Part shown: positions 1 to 12,270 of the stretch, one piece after another
Numbering within the stretch: position 1 is the first letter of the stretch
Layout of the letters: the number at the start of each line of letters is the position of its first letter
DNA from: Schizochytrium sp. TIO01
Taxonomy: Eukaryota; Sar; Bigyra; Thraustochytrida; Thraustochytriidae
Assembly (NCBI GenBank): GCA_004764695.1
Contig: SMSO01000036.1
Span: forward strand, 144,001-208,000
Direction: 5' to 3'
Length of the DNA: 64,000 bases
The notes under the pieces: model-generated
Database searches by the model: none
What the model saw: only the letters and a program-made list of their open reading frames with translations
What the model was told of the DNA's origin: nothing
Position numbers and translations under genes: made by a program

Positions 1-289
1 GGCGCGAAAGACCGTTGAATTTGGAGAGTCCACTGCTGCTTCGGTGGTTATTGTTAGCACTCGCATTGCCATTCATCATCATGTACTCCTCGTCATGGTG
101 TTCAGGTTCCGAGTGTTTAGCTGGGCACGATGCATTGGAGGACGCACCTCCGGAGGAAATGCGTTTACCTTCGAACTGGTTTGAGGTTGTGCAGTCAAGA
201 GAACTTCCTCGTTTGTTTTTGGTGACAATGTTGTGCGGGTTGTTGCAGTTTGAGCCGGCTCCAGTGACAGCACTACTGCTGATGTGGTC
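1..289 (-). CDS. Open frame running off the left edge (partial, uncertain)
   Basis: On the minus strand, the frame one base later than that of the neighbouring membrane-protein gene is open from about 290 to the window edge. It encodes a Ser/Asn/His-rich, low-complexity stretch with three consecutive Met codons near 75-67. The same frame is also open upstream, inside the end of the membrane-protein gene. The amino-acid style matches the disordered C-terminal tail of that gene, so this could be its continuation through a small intron or an indel, or the start of a separate gene to the left. No domain is recognisable. Another minus frame here (79-291) also opens with ATG, so the choice of frame is weak. 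Confidence 0.3.
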
Positions 290-1955
290 ATAGCTGAGCG
301 ACAAATGTCGGCTGAGACGCAGGCCGGGGCGTCCCAATATCCTCCGTCTCGCTCTCGCTTTGCTTCGAGTCTGGTGGTTGCTCAGATTCACTAGAGGAGC
401 CACGCTCAGAGCGTTGAAAATCAGAAGAAAAGATCGTGCGGTCATGCTTGCCAATCTCATAAGTGCCATCGCCAGTCGCAGAAGCTGACGTACCCGTTTC
501 GCTCTGGTCCGACGTGTCTGCCTCGTCTGCAGATTGAAGGCAATGAGAGTCCTCAAATTCAAATTCTCCTCCAAGTGATCCACGATGTGAAAGCTCAGTT
601 TCTTCGGACCCCTCCGTTGCATCCGTGCGGGGTGCTGGACTCAAGGGGCGTTCAAAATTATGTGGTGAACTTACTCGAAGAATGCTGTTAAGTACGCTCG
701 AGTTGAGAATTCCGTCTGAAGGCCGCGAGTAACGTACATTCGAAACCGATTCTCTTCGTCCTGTGCGAAAGCTTCGTTGTTGCCTTAAAAGTAAAAGCTC
801 ACGACCGCCTGCCATTTCAATCGTAAAGAATCGCATTGCGTGGCTAGGCACTGAGAGGTTTTGTGTAAGGAACTGAATGTGGTTATTTCGCCACGGGTTG
901 CGCTCAGATGCTCGAGATGTCTCAAGACGCGTGATAATTTGCTCGAGGCGTTTATGCAAATCAGGCATATCCACAGGGTCCAAAACATCCAGGAGGTTCT
1001 TGAGCTCCTCAACTGCAGTTCCTGTACTGGAGTCGTACCGTGGCAGGTTCGTCGACGGATTCCACTGCACCGTACGGCGGTTTGGGCGAGCTTGTGCGCG
1101 GCCGTTCCCATTGGCCTCAGCGAGCTTGCCCGGGGGAGGAGCGAGCGCCTCTCCTGTGACGAATCGCATGATGTCCTCTTTGTTAATGAAGAGCATGTGT
1201 TTACAGGTGCATATTAAGTTCGCACAAAAGACGAGAATTGCGGCGAACAACAGCGCGTTGCTGAGGGCGACCTGGCTATTATATACAAAAACAAGTCCGC
1301 AGAGGGTGTTAATTGAAGTAAGGCTCCAACATGCTGCCAGAGTTGGGAAGAGGCTACTGCGCCCAAACCCAGGGAGCAGACAAAGCCCGAGTGTGCCAAC
1401 GAAGGACAGACACAATTGTCCAAGACGTAGTTGTGCGTTTCGCGGGTTTTGATCTACGAAATCAACATCATCATATTTGTTTCCAAACGCTGTTTGTACT
1501 GGGATAGACACGTCTGCTGAGGTAACAACTGCAGCAGAAGTTGCGCCGGACACAACAATAAGGCTCGTCATGAGCACATCCCCAGAGTATATATCAAGGT
1601 TGCTCCGCCACGAGGTCTGAAGGTAAAGCACGAGGAGGCTTGCGGCAACACTGATTTTACATGCGAGAGCTCCCAAGGCAAGGTGGTTTTGAGGTACACC
1701 AAATGTTGTCTGAATGTTACCCAGAATCTCTAGAATATTCAACAGGAAGAGATACCCGAGCACGTCTACACGCCAGCCCAGGGTTGACCTCCACTGCCGG
1801 ACATCGCGCCCTTTGCAGACGCCCAGCGCATAGAATCCCAATTTGTTGAGGGGCGCAATCACCGTGCGCTTCCACCACGTGTTGGGTCGCTCAAAGTATT
1901 CCTCATCATCCCCTGGGGGGTGTTGACTTGTGATTGTATATGATCGTTTCGGCAT
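288..1955 (-). CDS. Multi-pass membrane protein with long disordered C-terminal tail, unknown function
   Basis: I do not recognise the family. From the first ATG the protein is about 555 residues. After a polar N-terminus containing a Trp-Trp pair come roughly six hydrophobic segments within the first 270 residues, including LGYLFLLNILEILGNI, a segment ending LLVLYLQT, and LLFAAILVFCANLICTCK. The remaining half is hydrophilic, rich in Ser, Glu, Arg and Gln, and probably cytosolic and disordered. The frame is open upstream of this ATG to a TAG near 2100, and those residues also look protein-like. A pyrimidine-rich stretch ending in TAG (about 2111-2099, minus strand) could be a splice acceptor, so an upstream exon is possible. 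The stop is TGA at 290-288. The frame change discussed for the left edge means the true C-terminus may differ. Confidence 0.72.
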   Translation of the reverse strand: MPKRSYTITSQHPPGDDEEYFERPNTWWKRTVIAPLNKLGFYALGVCKGRDVRQWRSTLGWRVDVLGYLFLLNILEILGNIQTTFGVPQNHLALGALACKISVAASLLVLYLQTSWRSNLDIYSGDVLMTSLIVVSGATSAAVVTSADVSIPVQTAFGNKYDDVDFVDQNPRNAQLRLGQLCLSFVGTLGLCLLPGFGRSSLFPTLAACWSLTSINTLCGLVFVYNSQVALSNALLFAAILVFCANLICTCKHMLFINKEDIMRFVTGEALAPPPGKLAEANGNGRAQARPNRRTVQWNPSTNLPRYDSSTGTAVEELKNLLDVLDPVDMPDLHKRLEQIITRLETSRASERNPWRNNHIQFLTQNLSVPSHAMRFFTIEMAGGRELLLLRQQRSFRTGRRESVSNVRYSRPSDGILNSSVLNSILRVSSPHNFERPLSPAPRTDATEGSEETELSHRGSLGGEFEFEDSHCLQSADEADTSDQSETGTSASATGDGTYEIGKHDRTIFSSDFQRSERGSSSESEQPPDSKQSESETEDIGTPRPASQPTFVAQL

Positions 1956-2465
1956 GATGCCTTGAAGAAATTTGCTGTTGGCGATGAGCCGATGTGTGTG
2001 GACGATAGAATAGTACAGGCGCGCGAGCAGACCGCCCTGGTCTACTCGCGGTTGAGCTATTTGTGTGTTTTGCTGAGAAATTGTTGCCGTCAACGCTTTC
2101 TAGGATGAAAAACCTGGGGTAGAGCGAAGACTTGAGAACCACAAGCCACGCCTCGTTCGGTATCAGAAGAGATCACAGCAAAAGAGATTACGTTTTCCCC
2201 TCGTTCAGAACTTACACGGGGTTGCGTATGTAGGTAATCTTGAGCTGCAGTGCGATCGTGCGTTGTCTTGATAGCAAGAAAACACTTCGTAATTAATTAT
2301 GAAGAGCCGCAGATCGATTGACCTTCCTTTCTGAGACGCGGTGGAAAACCCACACCACCACTATCACCAAGAGTTCCTGCAGTGGGTCTTGAATAAAGTC
2401 CACCCCAGCGACGAGCGAGTGGAGATCCTCTGTTGTTCTTGTCAGGCCCGAGCTGGGTACGGCGT

Positions 2466-2516
2466 TGTCTTGCTGTCTGTCTGTCTGTCTGTCTGTCTGT
2501 CTGCCTGTCTGTCTGG
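2466..2516. repeat. (CTGT)n microsatellite
   Basis: A tetranucleotide array of CTGT units with one CTGC variant unit, ending in CTGGCTGG. It lies in non-coding DNA just before the GC-rich island at 2560-2700. Confidence 0.9.
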
Positions 2517-2761
2517 CTGGACAAAAGACCGAATGGCCAGCTAACTAGCAAGCCGTGCGGATGACTCGATGGATCTTGAAGTGAACACGCCGCGAACCCG
2601 AGTCGATCGCTCCTCGCGACCGGACCCCTGGCTGGACCGCCTCGCAGAACCTTTGCGAAGCTCGGCTCCGGCCTCGCGCGCGGCGTAAGCGCGAAGCGGC
2701 ACTACACCAGAGCACAAGAGACACAGAACGAATGAACGAATGACTTTCAACAATCAATCAG

Positions 2762-3135
2762 TCAAAGAAAGAAGAAAGAAGAAGAAAGAGAATCAATCAC
2801 TTTCTCAATTTCTTTTTCTCTCTCTTTCTTTCTTTCTTCCTTCCTTTCCTTTCTTTCCCTCTTTTCTTGCAACGAACGATGAGAGTCCTCTCTCTTCAAA
2901 GAAAACTAATGAAACAAAACAATGATGTTTCAACAGCGCAGAAGAAGAAGAAGAAGAACTCCAAGAAAGAAGTCAGAAAGCAGGAAAGAAAGAGTTGTTT
3001 TTCAAAGAAGAAAGAAAGAATTCTCTATCTCAAAGAATTCAAGAACTCCACGAAAGAGAATGAATGAAAGAATGAGTGAAAGAAAGAAAGAATGAACGAA
3101 TGGGAACGAAAGAAAGAGAGAAAGAAAGAGAGACA
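2762..3135. repeat. Alternating polypurine and polypyrimidine tracts
   Basis: A run of GAAA/GAA purines (about 2762-2790) is followed by an almost pure CT run (about 2800-2870). A long, nearly pure AG stretch of GAA and GAAA units then runs to about 3135. On one strand the purine content flips within tens of bases, giving partly complementary arms and mirror symmetry. No coding function is apparent. Confidence 0.75.
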
Positions 3136-6100
3136 ACCTCAATAAGCTCGTCGCAGGAGAGATGAGGAGCGCTGCGGCGGGCGCTCGGCGATCAGAGCCG
3201 CGCCCGCCAGCCGTCCGCCTCGCCGCCTCGCCTGCTCCGCCGAAGAAAAGAGAACGGAGCTAAAGGAAGAACCTCAGAAAGAAACGAAGAATGAGAAAGA
3301 AAGAAAGCCAAGATTGAACTGATGAACCAAGAAAGAATGGACGAACCGCCGCCGCCGATCCTGCTGCAGAGACCTGGCTGGCCTCTGGACGATACCCGAG
3401 AACGCCTGCTGTGCGCGTGTGCTGCCGGGCCCCTTGCCTTGCTGCGCCGCTTTGTCTTTCTGCCTGCTTGTCTGCCGCGCCGCTGCTTCGCTCCGAGGAC
3501 AAGGCGGCGAACGGTGATAGAATAAATGAATTGATATTTATTGAAGTATCGTCAATGAACTTTCAATTGCGATCATTCATTTATTTTTTAAATGTTAAAA
3601 AATAAAAAATAAAAAAAATAAAAAGAAGAAGAAGAAGAAAAAGAAAAAGAATCATTGATCACTTCACTTCGCCAAGTAAAAAATAGAAAGCACAAACATA
3701 TTTATACGTACAGTAAGCAATTATTAAATAGAAAATAAAAAGTGGAAGAATAAATAAAGAAACCCGCTTTGTCAGTCATTGTAAGCATTCACGAATTCAT
3801 GGTAAATAACAAACAATACTCATACAATGCAGTAGAAGAAAGACTGACAGCCTTCTTTTCTCTTTCCATTTTTTCAATTCCTACTACGTCTACAAAACTA
3901 TGGTGCCAATGAAGTTATCGATGAATCGATCCAGTACTAGGCACCGTCCAAAAGAGGCGCACGGAGGCAGAAGAGGCGAGCAAGCGAGAACTCAATGCGT
4001 GCCAACACGATAGGCGCGAGTGTGTTTGCATGAATCTATATGAATGTGTGGCATTTGCTTCGCTTCTGTTTCTTGACATTTCTTGTCAACTTTGCTTCTT
4101 CAGTCTTCTCAATTAATAGGTATTTTCTTCTTTCTTTGCACTCCTTTATTTTATTCAAGAACAATACTTTTTATATTGGAAAAGAAATATATTTACTATT
4201 GCTATTTCGTTGATTAATTTAATTTTATTAAAAAACACAATACTAATAAAGCATTATTGTAATAGGTTACTGCTCCATCCATCTACAAGCACCGGAGCAA
4301 TCTGCTGTAGCCGAAGTTCTCCTCGTCTGTTTACGTGCAGAGTGAGCTTTCCTTCCCTCATTGGCAGCACCTCGCTCACCTTTTCCTTGCTGCATTTCAT
4401 CTTGGAAATCTTTTCCATCGATGAATGAACGATCGATCAACACTGAGGAATGGATAAATTGGTCGAGTTTGGCATCTTTCTATATTATTGTTTGTTGGAG
4501 AGGAGAGGACTTCCTTCATTCCTTCCTTGAATGTAGGTAGTTCCCAACTTGGAAGGGGAGGAAAGCAAGCAAAGGTAAGGAAAGCTTTCCACCCTACGAA
4601 AGTTTCGTTCTTCGGAACGACAAAACACATTTTCGTAAAATGAATTGCTAGTTTTCCCAAACACGGTCTTGAAGTTGAATGAACGAATAAAACACTACAC
4701 TCCCAACCTCCCGACCTTCGGATTGGGGTCCTGCCTGCCACAGTGACAGCAACCGACCTACTGAGCTCATAGCAAGTGCTCGCAAGTGACGCAGAACTTA
4801 TCACACTATGCAGTAGTTCTCCTCTTGTGGTCTACACAAGCAACTTGTGCGGGAAAGGACACGACAACGCCAGAAACTGCGAAAGCGCTGCGAGTGCGTT
4901 CAAGACAATCAAGTCATCAAGCCTTGTCTATTTGACCTTGATCACGTTTGCTCGCGTGCATTGAATTGAATGAAAAGTAGTATTTATTTCATTTTGACTT
5001 GGCACAGATAATGAAGGATGTCTTGACAGGGCAGAATAATCCACTTCCTGACTTTCATCAGCCTTTCGATAGTGAAACAACGAATTGCTCGCTCATTTAT
5101 GACTATTCTGTTATGCAAAAATGCATTCATACGTGTAGATTGTTGTCTTCAAAAGATGTCCTCGATCTATCTCATTGCTCACAGATGCACTGTTTCGACT
5201 GCTTTAGTTTTGTGACAATCGCCAGCAGGACAGAAGTTTGCCGGTCTAAGATGCTAAAGATTCACCATGAATACAATCATACATTGGCATCCCCTAAAGC
5301 TTTCCAAAACCTTCTTCTATAAATTGTTTGTGAAGGTCAGCTAATTTGAACGCCGATGTAACGGCTTATACCTACCTCTGTACCTGCACAATCACAACAT
5401 AAATCCACAGACTTTCTTGTACACTGCCTGGTAGTAACTACGGTAGAATGTCTTCAGAGGAGATACAATCACATTCGCTAATACAACTCAATCGCTTCGC
5501 TTCCTTCCTCGAGCTCATCAGAACCTTGGTAGTCAGCACATTATCGAAACTGAGCGCAAATTCACAATCGAAACTTCATAACTTTCAAGGATCATCATCA
5601 TCCGAACCCTGCGAGGCTTCAGTCTGCAAATCAGTTAGTATCAAGGCATGTGTTATGTGCGGTTCGTGTTTCACCATTACTGATCAAGGCGGAGGAGATC
5701 TATTGATACAACCATAAGCGTGAGGACACGACGATCGCCAATAGTTCATAGTAGCTACAACCAAAGTTTTGCATAACGAAACTGCAAGTTCTACGTAGTA
5801 GTACCTAAGAGGAAGCGAGAGGGCCTCAGGCGCCAAGTTACAAAACAAAAACAAAACAAAAACAAAACAAAAACCTGGAAGTCGAAAAGTACTCTTGATA
5901 ATAACAACAAGCAAGCTCTATCAACTTCATCAAATCAACTTTTTACACTAATTCTATTGTCCATTCTGATTTGAGATCGCGAGATTGGAACAAAACTCAA
6001 TAGACTATTCTATTACATCGGTGCCATCTCAATCTGCTCTCCTTTGGTGAGCCATCTCTGATGGTCTTGAATCTCTTCCCCTATGATCCAATTTATCACA

Positions 6101-6696
6101 AATTGCCAATTCAGGCAAACTTTCTTTAGGGCTCAATGGACTTTTTCATTTTTGATTAATACTTTTGTTTCATAGGTTTTAAAATTAAAGTATTGCCTTT
6201 GTTATTTCAATTGACTAATCAGGACAGTATTAACAAGAAAAAACGTTTAAAAGAAAATATATAACTAAGTCCAATATAATGCAATGAAACACTAAAGAAA
6301 CTAATTAATCATCGAAGAATTACAATTCCAAAAACCAGAAACGCAATGTAAATAAGGAGGTACTAACTAGGTAAGTGCATGTTTTACTTCCGTGTTTCCT
6401 TGCTTCCTTTCCTGCATAGCTGGGTCTATGTCCATATTCCTCCTCGGCCGTAGACACAAGAGGCTGCAAAAGAATGAAAGTTGAGCCGCGCCAGAAAAGG
6501 AAGTCTCTCTGCTCGTTTAGGAAAACCCCAACTCAATGAACGGAAAAGAACGAAGAAACAAAGTTTCCTCTTCGCTAATCCCTTTCGTCCTACTCTGTTG
6601 GTTACAATTATTCACAACGACGAAAATAAATCACGCTGTTCAAGCTCTTTGCAGATACAAACTCTAAAGATCAGTTTTGCTTAGGGTCTTCTTCTG

Positions 6697-6768
6697 CTTC
6701 TGTTGCTGCTTCTGTTGCTGCTTCTGTTGCTGCTTCTGTTGCTGCTTCTGTTGCTGCAGCGAGAATGC
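6697..6768. repeat. 12-bp minisatellite, six perfect units
   Basis: Six exact copies of CTTCTGTTGCTG. Read on the minus strand in one frame the unit encodes Gln-Gln-Gln-Lys. No long open frame with other coding signs surrounds it, so it is listed as a tandem repeat only. Confidence 0.9.
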
Positions 6769-9700
6769 TTGTCAATATCCTAGAACCTCTTTGGGTATCA
6801 AATAAAATTGAAATCAATCCACGACCAAATCTCCATTTCACATGTTGTGCTTCTCTCAGACTCCATTAATTTCAAGCAAACAAACCATCAAACACATGCG
6901 CAACAACATTCATTTCTTGACAAGCAACGCGAAGATCAACTTGAGCAGCTAGTTTCTGGCCAGGGCCATGGTGCAAAAGGTAATTCTGGCCGCCCCGAGA
7001 TGTAAGAGACGGCAACTTCGAATGAAAGTCAACCTATGATGTTCAAACTCCTCCATGTTATTTCAGTCTTGAATCTTGATCTGTCATCGCGAACCATAAT
7101 AGTCTTCTTCTTCTTCTTCTTCTTCTACCTTCTTGCCAGCTCGGTCCGCAATGCATGCGCCAACTTCGTTTTTTACTGTTGTAAATGCTGCAAATGTTGT
7201 CAATGCAGTACCTTTGCGAAAAGGTGGCGGGTTTCCTAGAGTAAAGCATAGGAGGACAGCCGTAAGCCTGCATATGGTCGTTTCTTGATCATCTTGATTT
7301 CCACGAGAGCTGATGCGTCTTCTTGCGCCATTGAACTGGCCAGAGCGCTTGCAGAGTTATGGACAATGGACAGAAGGTACTAAGGAGCAACCAGAGCCGC
7401 TGTGGACATCTTGGGAGGAATTTATGGCTACCCCTGGGCAAAAGGCACGCATACGACGCCTGTCCACGGCAGCCAGGCTTGTCTCGCTATGGTCTTAATG
7501 TATAGTAGATGGGTTCTACCGGATAAGAACGAGCAGTACACTCTTTCGTTGATTTATTAAAAATAATGATGACTTTTCCCACCTCATAAGCAAAAGCTTG
7601 AAACCCACAAAGGACTTTGAAAGGAAACTTCTTTGATGATATCAACTACAGAGAAAGAAGCCTTTCTTGTTTTGTTTTTTTAAAGATAAAGTTTCAAAAG
7701 TTATTACCATAGAACGATTGTTGCTGCCTTTCAAGTTTAGAAGAAGTGAACTTTTAGGTGAAAAAATGGAAGGAAAAGTAAAAGTAAAACATGAAAGCCG
7801 CGAGTGTTCCAGGCTTGTGAAGGAAAGCAAGAAAGTCGAGGGAAGGGAAGGGAAGGGTTCTGAAGAAAAGCGGCCATGATCATGCATGCCATGAAACACG
7901 TATTCATTGAATCTACTATCTGCAATGAAGCAGCTTCTTCGATGGTGTTGGATCCTGCCCATTTGGGAAATTCCTCGTCAGGAATGAATGAGCCGAAACC
8001 AAATTGCAGGCTAGTTAACCAACTGTGCTTCTCCTACCGGTCGTCTTGGCTGCATACGTATGCTCTTGTTTAATACGCTTTATCTGGTGATATCAACACA
8101 CAAAATCAACTTCCATGTCTTTTCTTACCAAAAGGGGGGGCGAGTAAGTCTCTATATGGATTGTTGTTTATTCCTTACAATGAGTTTCATTACTGATTTT
8201 GATTTTTAGGAAAAGAGGAGGAGTTAGACTTTTTATTTAACAAAGAATAAAGTTGAAATCAACACATTTATATGATACACAGCAAAACTAATGCCTTTTA
8301 TAATGGTTTGTTGTTCAACAATAACAAATAATTAATAAAATATTATACCCCGTACCTTACTGTAGATAAAAGCACCAAGAAATGTTCGAGGAGTGTGGCT
8401 TGCTCGATCTTGCAGACTTGCAGCCTGTTCTTTGATTAGCCTGATTGGCGGTCTCATTCTCCTTGTGTTCTGTTTCGTCAAGGTGTCAATTCATCGTCTA
8501 AAAGCCTGCCCTAGAAAAGCGTGTCTGTATGTGTGTTCTGCCCAAGCCTCTGTTCTTGGTTTCTCCTCTTGCTGTAAATGTGGCTGTGACATCACTCGAG
8601 ATCGTTTTGGTTGTATCTGTAGGACATTGTGCAAAATGCGATCGCAAGCAGCCAAAGCAATCCACCCATAAATCAGTCTGCAAACTTAAGGCGAAGGTTC
8701 TCCGAAGAAGAGTCAGCGAATAAAGCAGAGGAATTCTAGCCGGAAAACACACCGTCTGCGCCTGTTAAGTAATGATTATGAGAGCACAATTGTGGCTTAG
8801 TTATCGTGAATTAGTTGATTTACGTGGTGCCCTAAAATCATGGTGCGCCGATGCTCTGAATTGTGCTGTTCTTTCGTTTCTATGTTTTTCACAGATAGCT
8901 AGCTTCTTAGGAGAAACGGAACGTTTCACATTAAGGCAACTTGATAAAGTTGATTGCTTCTTTGCTGCAGGTGGGCAGATAAAGTTAATCTTAGGCACCA
9001 AACCTGTAGTTTTAGGTACTACTCTTTGCGTCTTCTGCTCCCGTCGAGAGTTCTTGTGCAATGAAGCAGATATCCACAAAGGTAATGAGGAGAGGAACTA
9101 AAGATGGAGTTTAGTAATCCTTGTCCAATTCAACAATCATTTGTTTTCAATGATTTTTAATAAATTTAATTTTAATAAAAATAATACTGTAGAAGTAAAA
9201 CTTTATTTTACTTTAGTATTTAGAAAGCACCTTTAAATTTTTTTTTTTTTTTTAAATAACACAATAATAATAATAATAATAATAAAATTCTGGCTTCTAT
9301 GATGATGTTTTGCTCCCCGGCAAGCCTCCGCGCTCGTTTATATTTGTTACCAGAGCACGTGTATGTCATGAAATACAGTATCTAATTGGTTTTTTCTTGT
9401 GTTATTATTGAACCTAGTTTCCGACCAAGGTAAAGGACTTTAGGCCGCTCGTCTTTTTTCTTTTTTTTTTCTTGGAGGGCATTGTGAAGATCGATCCTCC
9501 GAGTCGGCCGTATGCTTCTAAGTTTGCATACACATACATGGAATTTTAAAGCCTGCAAAGATATGACGAGCGAGGTGGTCATGAGCTTTTGGCATTCGAA
9601 GCTCGTGATCGAAGATGTTCTTGCAATTATTCTTTACTTTATCTACTGTTTTGTATATTTTAAATGAAATCAAACTTTCATAAATTAATAAATTAATAAT

Positions 9701-10218
9701 AACAATAGTAATAATAATAATACTATTATTATTAGAAAAGAATAAATTACCTATTTTGGAGAATAATGCTGTGCTGCTGTTTTCCTTAGGAGGCACCTAG
9801 TTCCCGGCTACTGCTGCGAAGTGAATAGAGTCTATTCTCAAACAAAGAACTTGATCTTCGAAGAAACAATTAAGTGAGCTCATCATCAATTTCCAGTACC
9901 TACTGTCCATAAGTAGGCACCTGCGCCGAGGGAGGAGGAGGTCGCTTAGGTGATGAACCAACTACTTATTGCCTGCCGGTCTATGCTTCTGCTTCTATTT
10001 CTTATTAGAATTATTATTATTATTCTGCTTGCCAGCAAGAAGCAGAGGAAGTCTCGGAGGTCCTTCCCCCCCTTCGTGCGAGCCACAGTCGGCGTTCTTC
10101 TCTTGAAACCTTCTCTCTCCTCTTGAAACCTGAAACTTTCTTGTTCTATCTCGTCTCGTCTCGTCAATCTTGAAAGAAGACTCTTCTTTAGCTGCGTCGA
10201 GATGCTTGCAAACAAAAA

Positions 10219-10290
10219 GCAACAGCCACTTCTTCAAAGTCTTTAAAGTCTTCAAAGTCTTCAAAGTCTTCGAAGTCTTCAAGGTCTCCA
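10219..10290. repeat. 9-bp tandem repeat (AAGTCTTCA type)
   Basis: About six to seven slightly diverged copies of a nonamer, with single-base changes such as TTTAAAGTC, TTCGAAGTC and TTCAAGGTC. The variation indicates an older array than the perfect ones elsewhere in the window. Confidence 0.8.
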
Positions 10291-10758
10291 TCTCGAAATG
10301 AACTCTTTGATCACAGCCCCAACCAAACTTCATGCATAAAGTAGTAGTAGTTTCATGTGTTTTGCATTTCAACAAACAAGGCGGCGATTGAGCGAGCAAG
10401 CTCCTTTCATGAATTCCTAGAATTAGTTGCACTGGTGTACAACACAACAAGTCGAGGAACTTCGATGAAGCCTCGAGCGGTTCTACTCCTTTCTGTACAA
10501 CTACTCTCTCTTCTCTTCATGATAGCTAGCAGCTAGCGCGGTTCCTGGGTGGGCCCAGGCCGTGAATGAATCCGGAGGAGCTCCCCGGCCTCCAGTTAGC
10601 CAGCTCTTTCCGTAGCCACCCAGCTACAATGAATTAATTATCAGCGAGGAATTCATTCATTATCTTGCGCCAAGAAGACAACACAACCTGCCAGGACTGC
10701 CTGGCGCTCTTCAGCAGCCTTGAGGAATAATTAAACTAAGTGATCCACCTGCAAAGCA

Positions 10759-10795
10759 ATGGATGGATGGATGGATGGATGGATGGATGTATGTA
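10759..10795. repeat. (ATGG)n microsatellite
   Basis: Seven or so ATGG units that decay into ATGT units and then TATATAA. Non-coding context. Confidence 0.9.
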
Positions 10796-11714
10796 TATAA
10801 CACCTTGACCACACATTGCAGTTGTATATCACAGTTTTCATGGGCAGGGAGCAAAGGCAAAGTGCTCTTCTGCTCCGACAGAACCTGAGAAGTACCGCGC
10901 ACCAGCCCATCGATGGTTGGCACTCACTGCATTGTCACAGGCTCACAGTGGACGGACTCGGCTCTAACCGGCAAGTGCGTGTGAATTGAATGAACTACAC
11001 ACACAAACTGAAGAAATGAATAATTGTCTCCATCTTCGTACGAACGGGTGCAAGTAAACAACTGCTGGGACTGCCACCCTCGCTTTCATGACGCTGCGGC
11101 CAATCGATTCGTGCTGCTGACCGTGATACGGCTGGTTCAGATCAACCAGCTTGCAAAAGGCCAGCAAGTCCATACATACATACACCGCCAAACTTTGGAA
11201 AGCTGTTGCAGCCATGCAGGTTCCAACATCTTTATCCTGCAAAGGTATCGAAGCGTGGCGGAGAGCCTGAGTCATCTTCAGCAACCTCTAACAACTCACT
11301 AACTAACTCGCGTGCAGATGAATGAATGAATAGTAACCCCATTCGCCGCAGCAGGCAACTCTGTGACGTAATATTTCTTGAAACAACTTTGGCCTCAGCC
11401 CTCCTGGTGCCAACCTAGCTAGGCACCTGCCTGCCTGCCCGCTGGCGATGCTCCAAATCGCTCTTTCGAGCTCCCTCAGCAAGACCTGGCTGGGCATGGA
11501 AGCAATGCAATTGACTCACCCATGGGCAATTAATTCATTGCTGCAAGCAAGTGACAACCAACATCAAATGCATACATACATGCATACATACATACATATA
11601 TACGCTCCAACAAGTTCCCTGCCTCCAGCCACACGCCTGTCTACCAGAGAGGCGGCAGCGCTGAGGTGAGGTTCCTGCGAGTGCAATCGCAATGACAATA
11701 ATGCTCTGCCCTGG

Positions 11715-11782
11715 CATGACATGACATGACATGACAAGAATCACATGAATCACATGAATCACATGAATCACATGAATCACAG
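11715..11782. repeat. Two adjacent arrays: ATGAC pentamers then ATCACATGA nonamers
   Basis: About four ATGAC units are followed immediately by about five ATCACATGA units. Both share an ACATGA core, so the second array may have grown out of the first by replication slippage. Confidence 0.85.
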
Positions 11783-12236
11783 AAATGACATCAGACATCT
11801 TTTCATGAGTTCGTCGTCTTGTTCAGGCTGAGGTCAGTCAGTTCGGAGAGCGCAGCAGTCCTTCTGTCAGTTAACGTCAACGTCAGTCAGCAGGGAGGGA
11901 GGGAGGGAGGGAGGGTGTACGTGGTCATTTGGGCACGAGCTCAACGCTTTTGTCCATGAATTACAAACTTAAGCACGATGATGAAATGAATGCCGCGGCA
12001 TGCCGGAATTACGTGTGCTTGTGGGTGCCTTGGGTGACCTGGTGCGGCGTGGGCTTTCTCGCCCTCGCGCCGTCGTCGCGAAGGTCCGCATCATTTCGTT
12101 GGCAGCAACCCTCGTACGCTCAAATCGTCGTTGGCGCTCTTCTGATGCATCCATGGACAAGAAATAAATCAATAAATAAATAAATAAACAAATCTCTGCT
12201 GGACGACGACGACGATGACGATGATGAAATCAACCA

Positions 12237-12270
12237 GCTTTGCCTTGCCTTGCCTTGCCTTGCCTTGCCC
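12237..12270. repeat. (TTGCC)n microsatellite
   Basis: About six perfect TTGCC pentamers. A related CATTGCACTG-type array lies at about 12620-12660. Confidence 0.85.

Larger units (their letters stand above)
1956..6696. other. Gene desert: simple repeats, purine/pyrimidine tracts, GC-rich islands
   Basis: No convincing gene is visible. The stretch holds a CTGT array near 2470-2516, long GAAA-type purine runs and TTCT-type pyrimidine runs between 2760 and 3140, and two short GC-rich islands (about 2560-2700 and 3160-3260). These contain short open frames with arginine- and alanine-rich translations. From 3540 onwards the DNA is AT-rich with A/T homopolymer runs. An AAAAC-type array lies near 5845-5875. 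The longest ATG-started frame I noted is about 103 codons at 5011-5322 on the plus strand, with no recognisable domain, and I do not call it a gene. Confidence 0.6.

Noticed and set aside
15-293. 92-codon plus-strand frame at the left edge
   Set aside because: It starts with TTG and opposes a protein-like minus-strand frame; no domain.
4397-4804. 135-codon minus-strand frame
   Set aside because: It starts with GTG and lacks any recognisable domain; surrounding DNA is AT-rich intergenic sequence.
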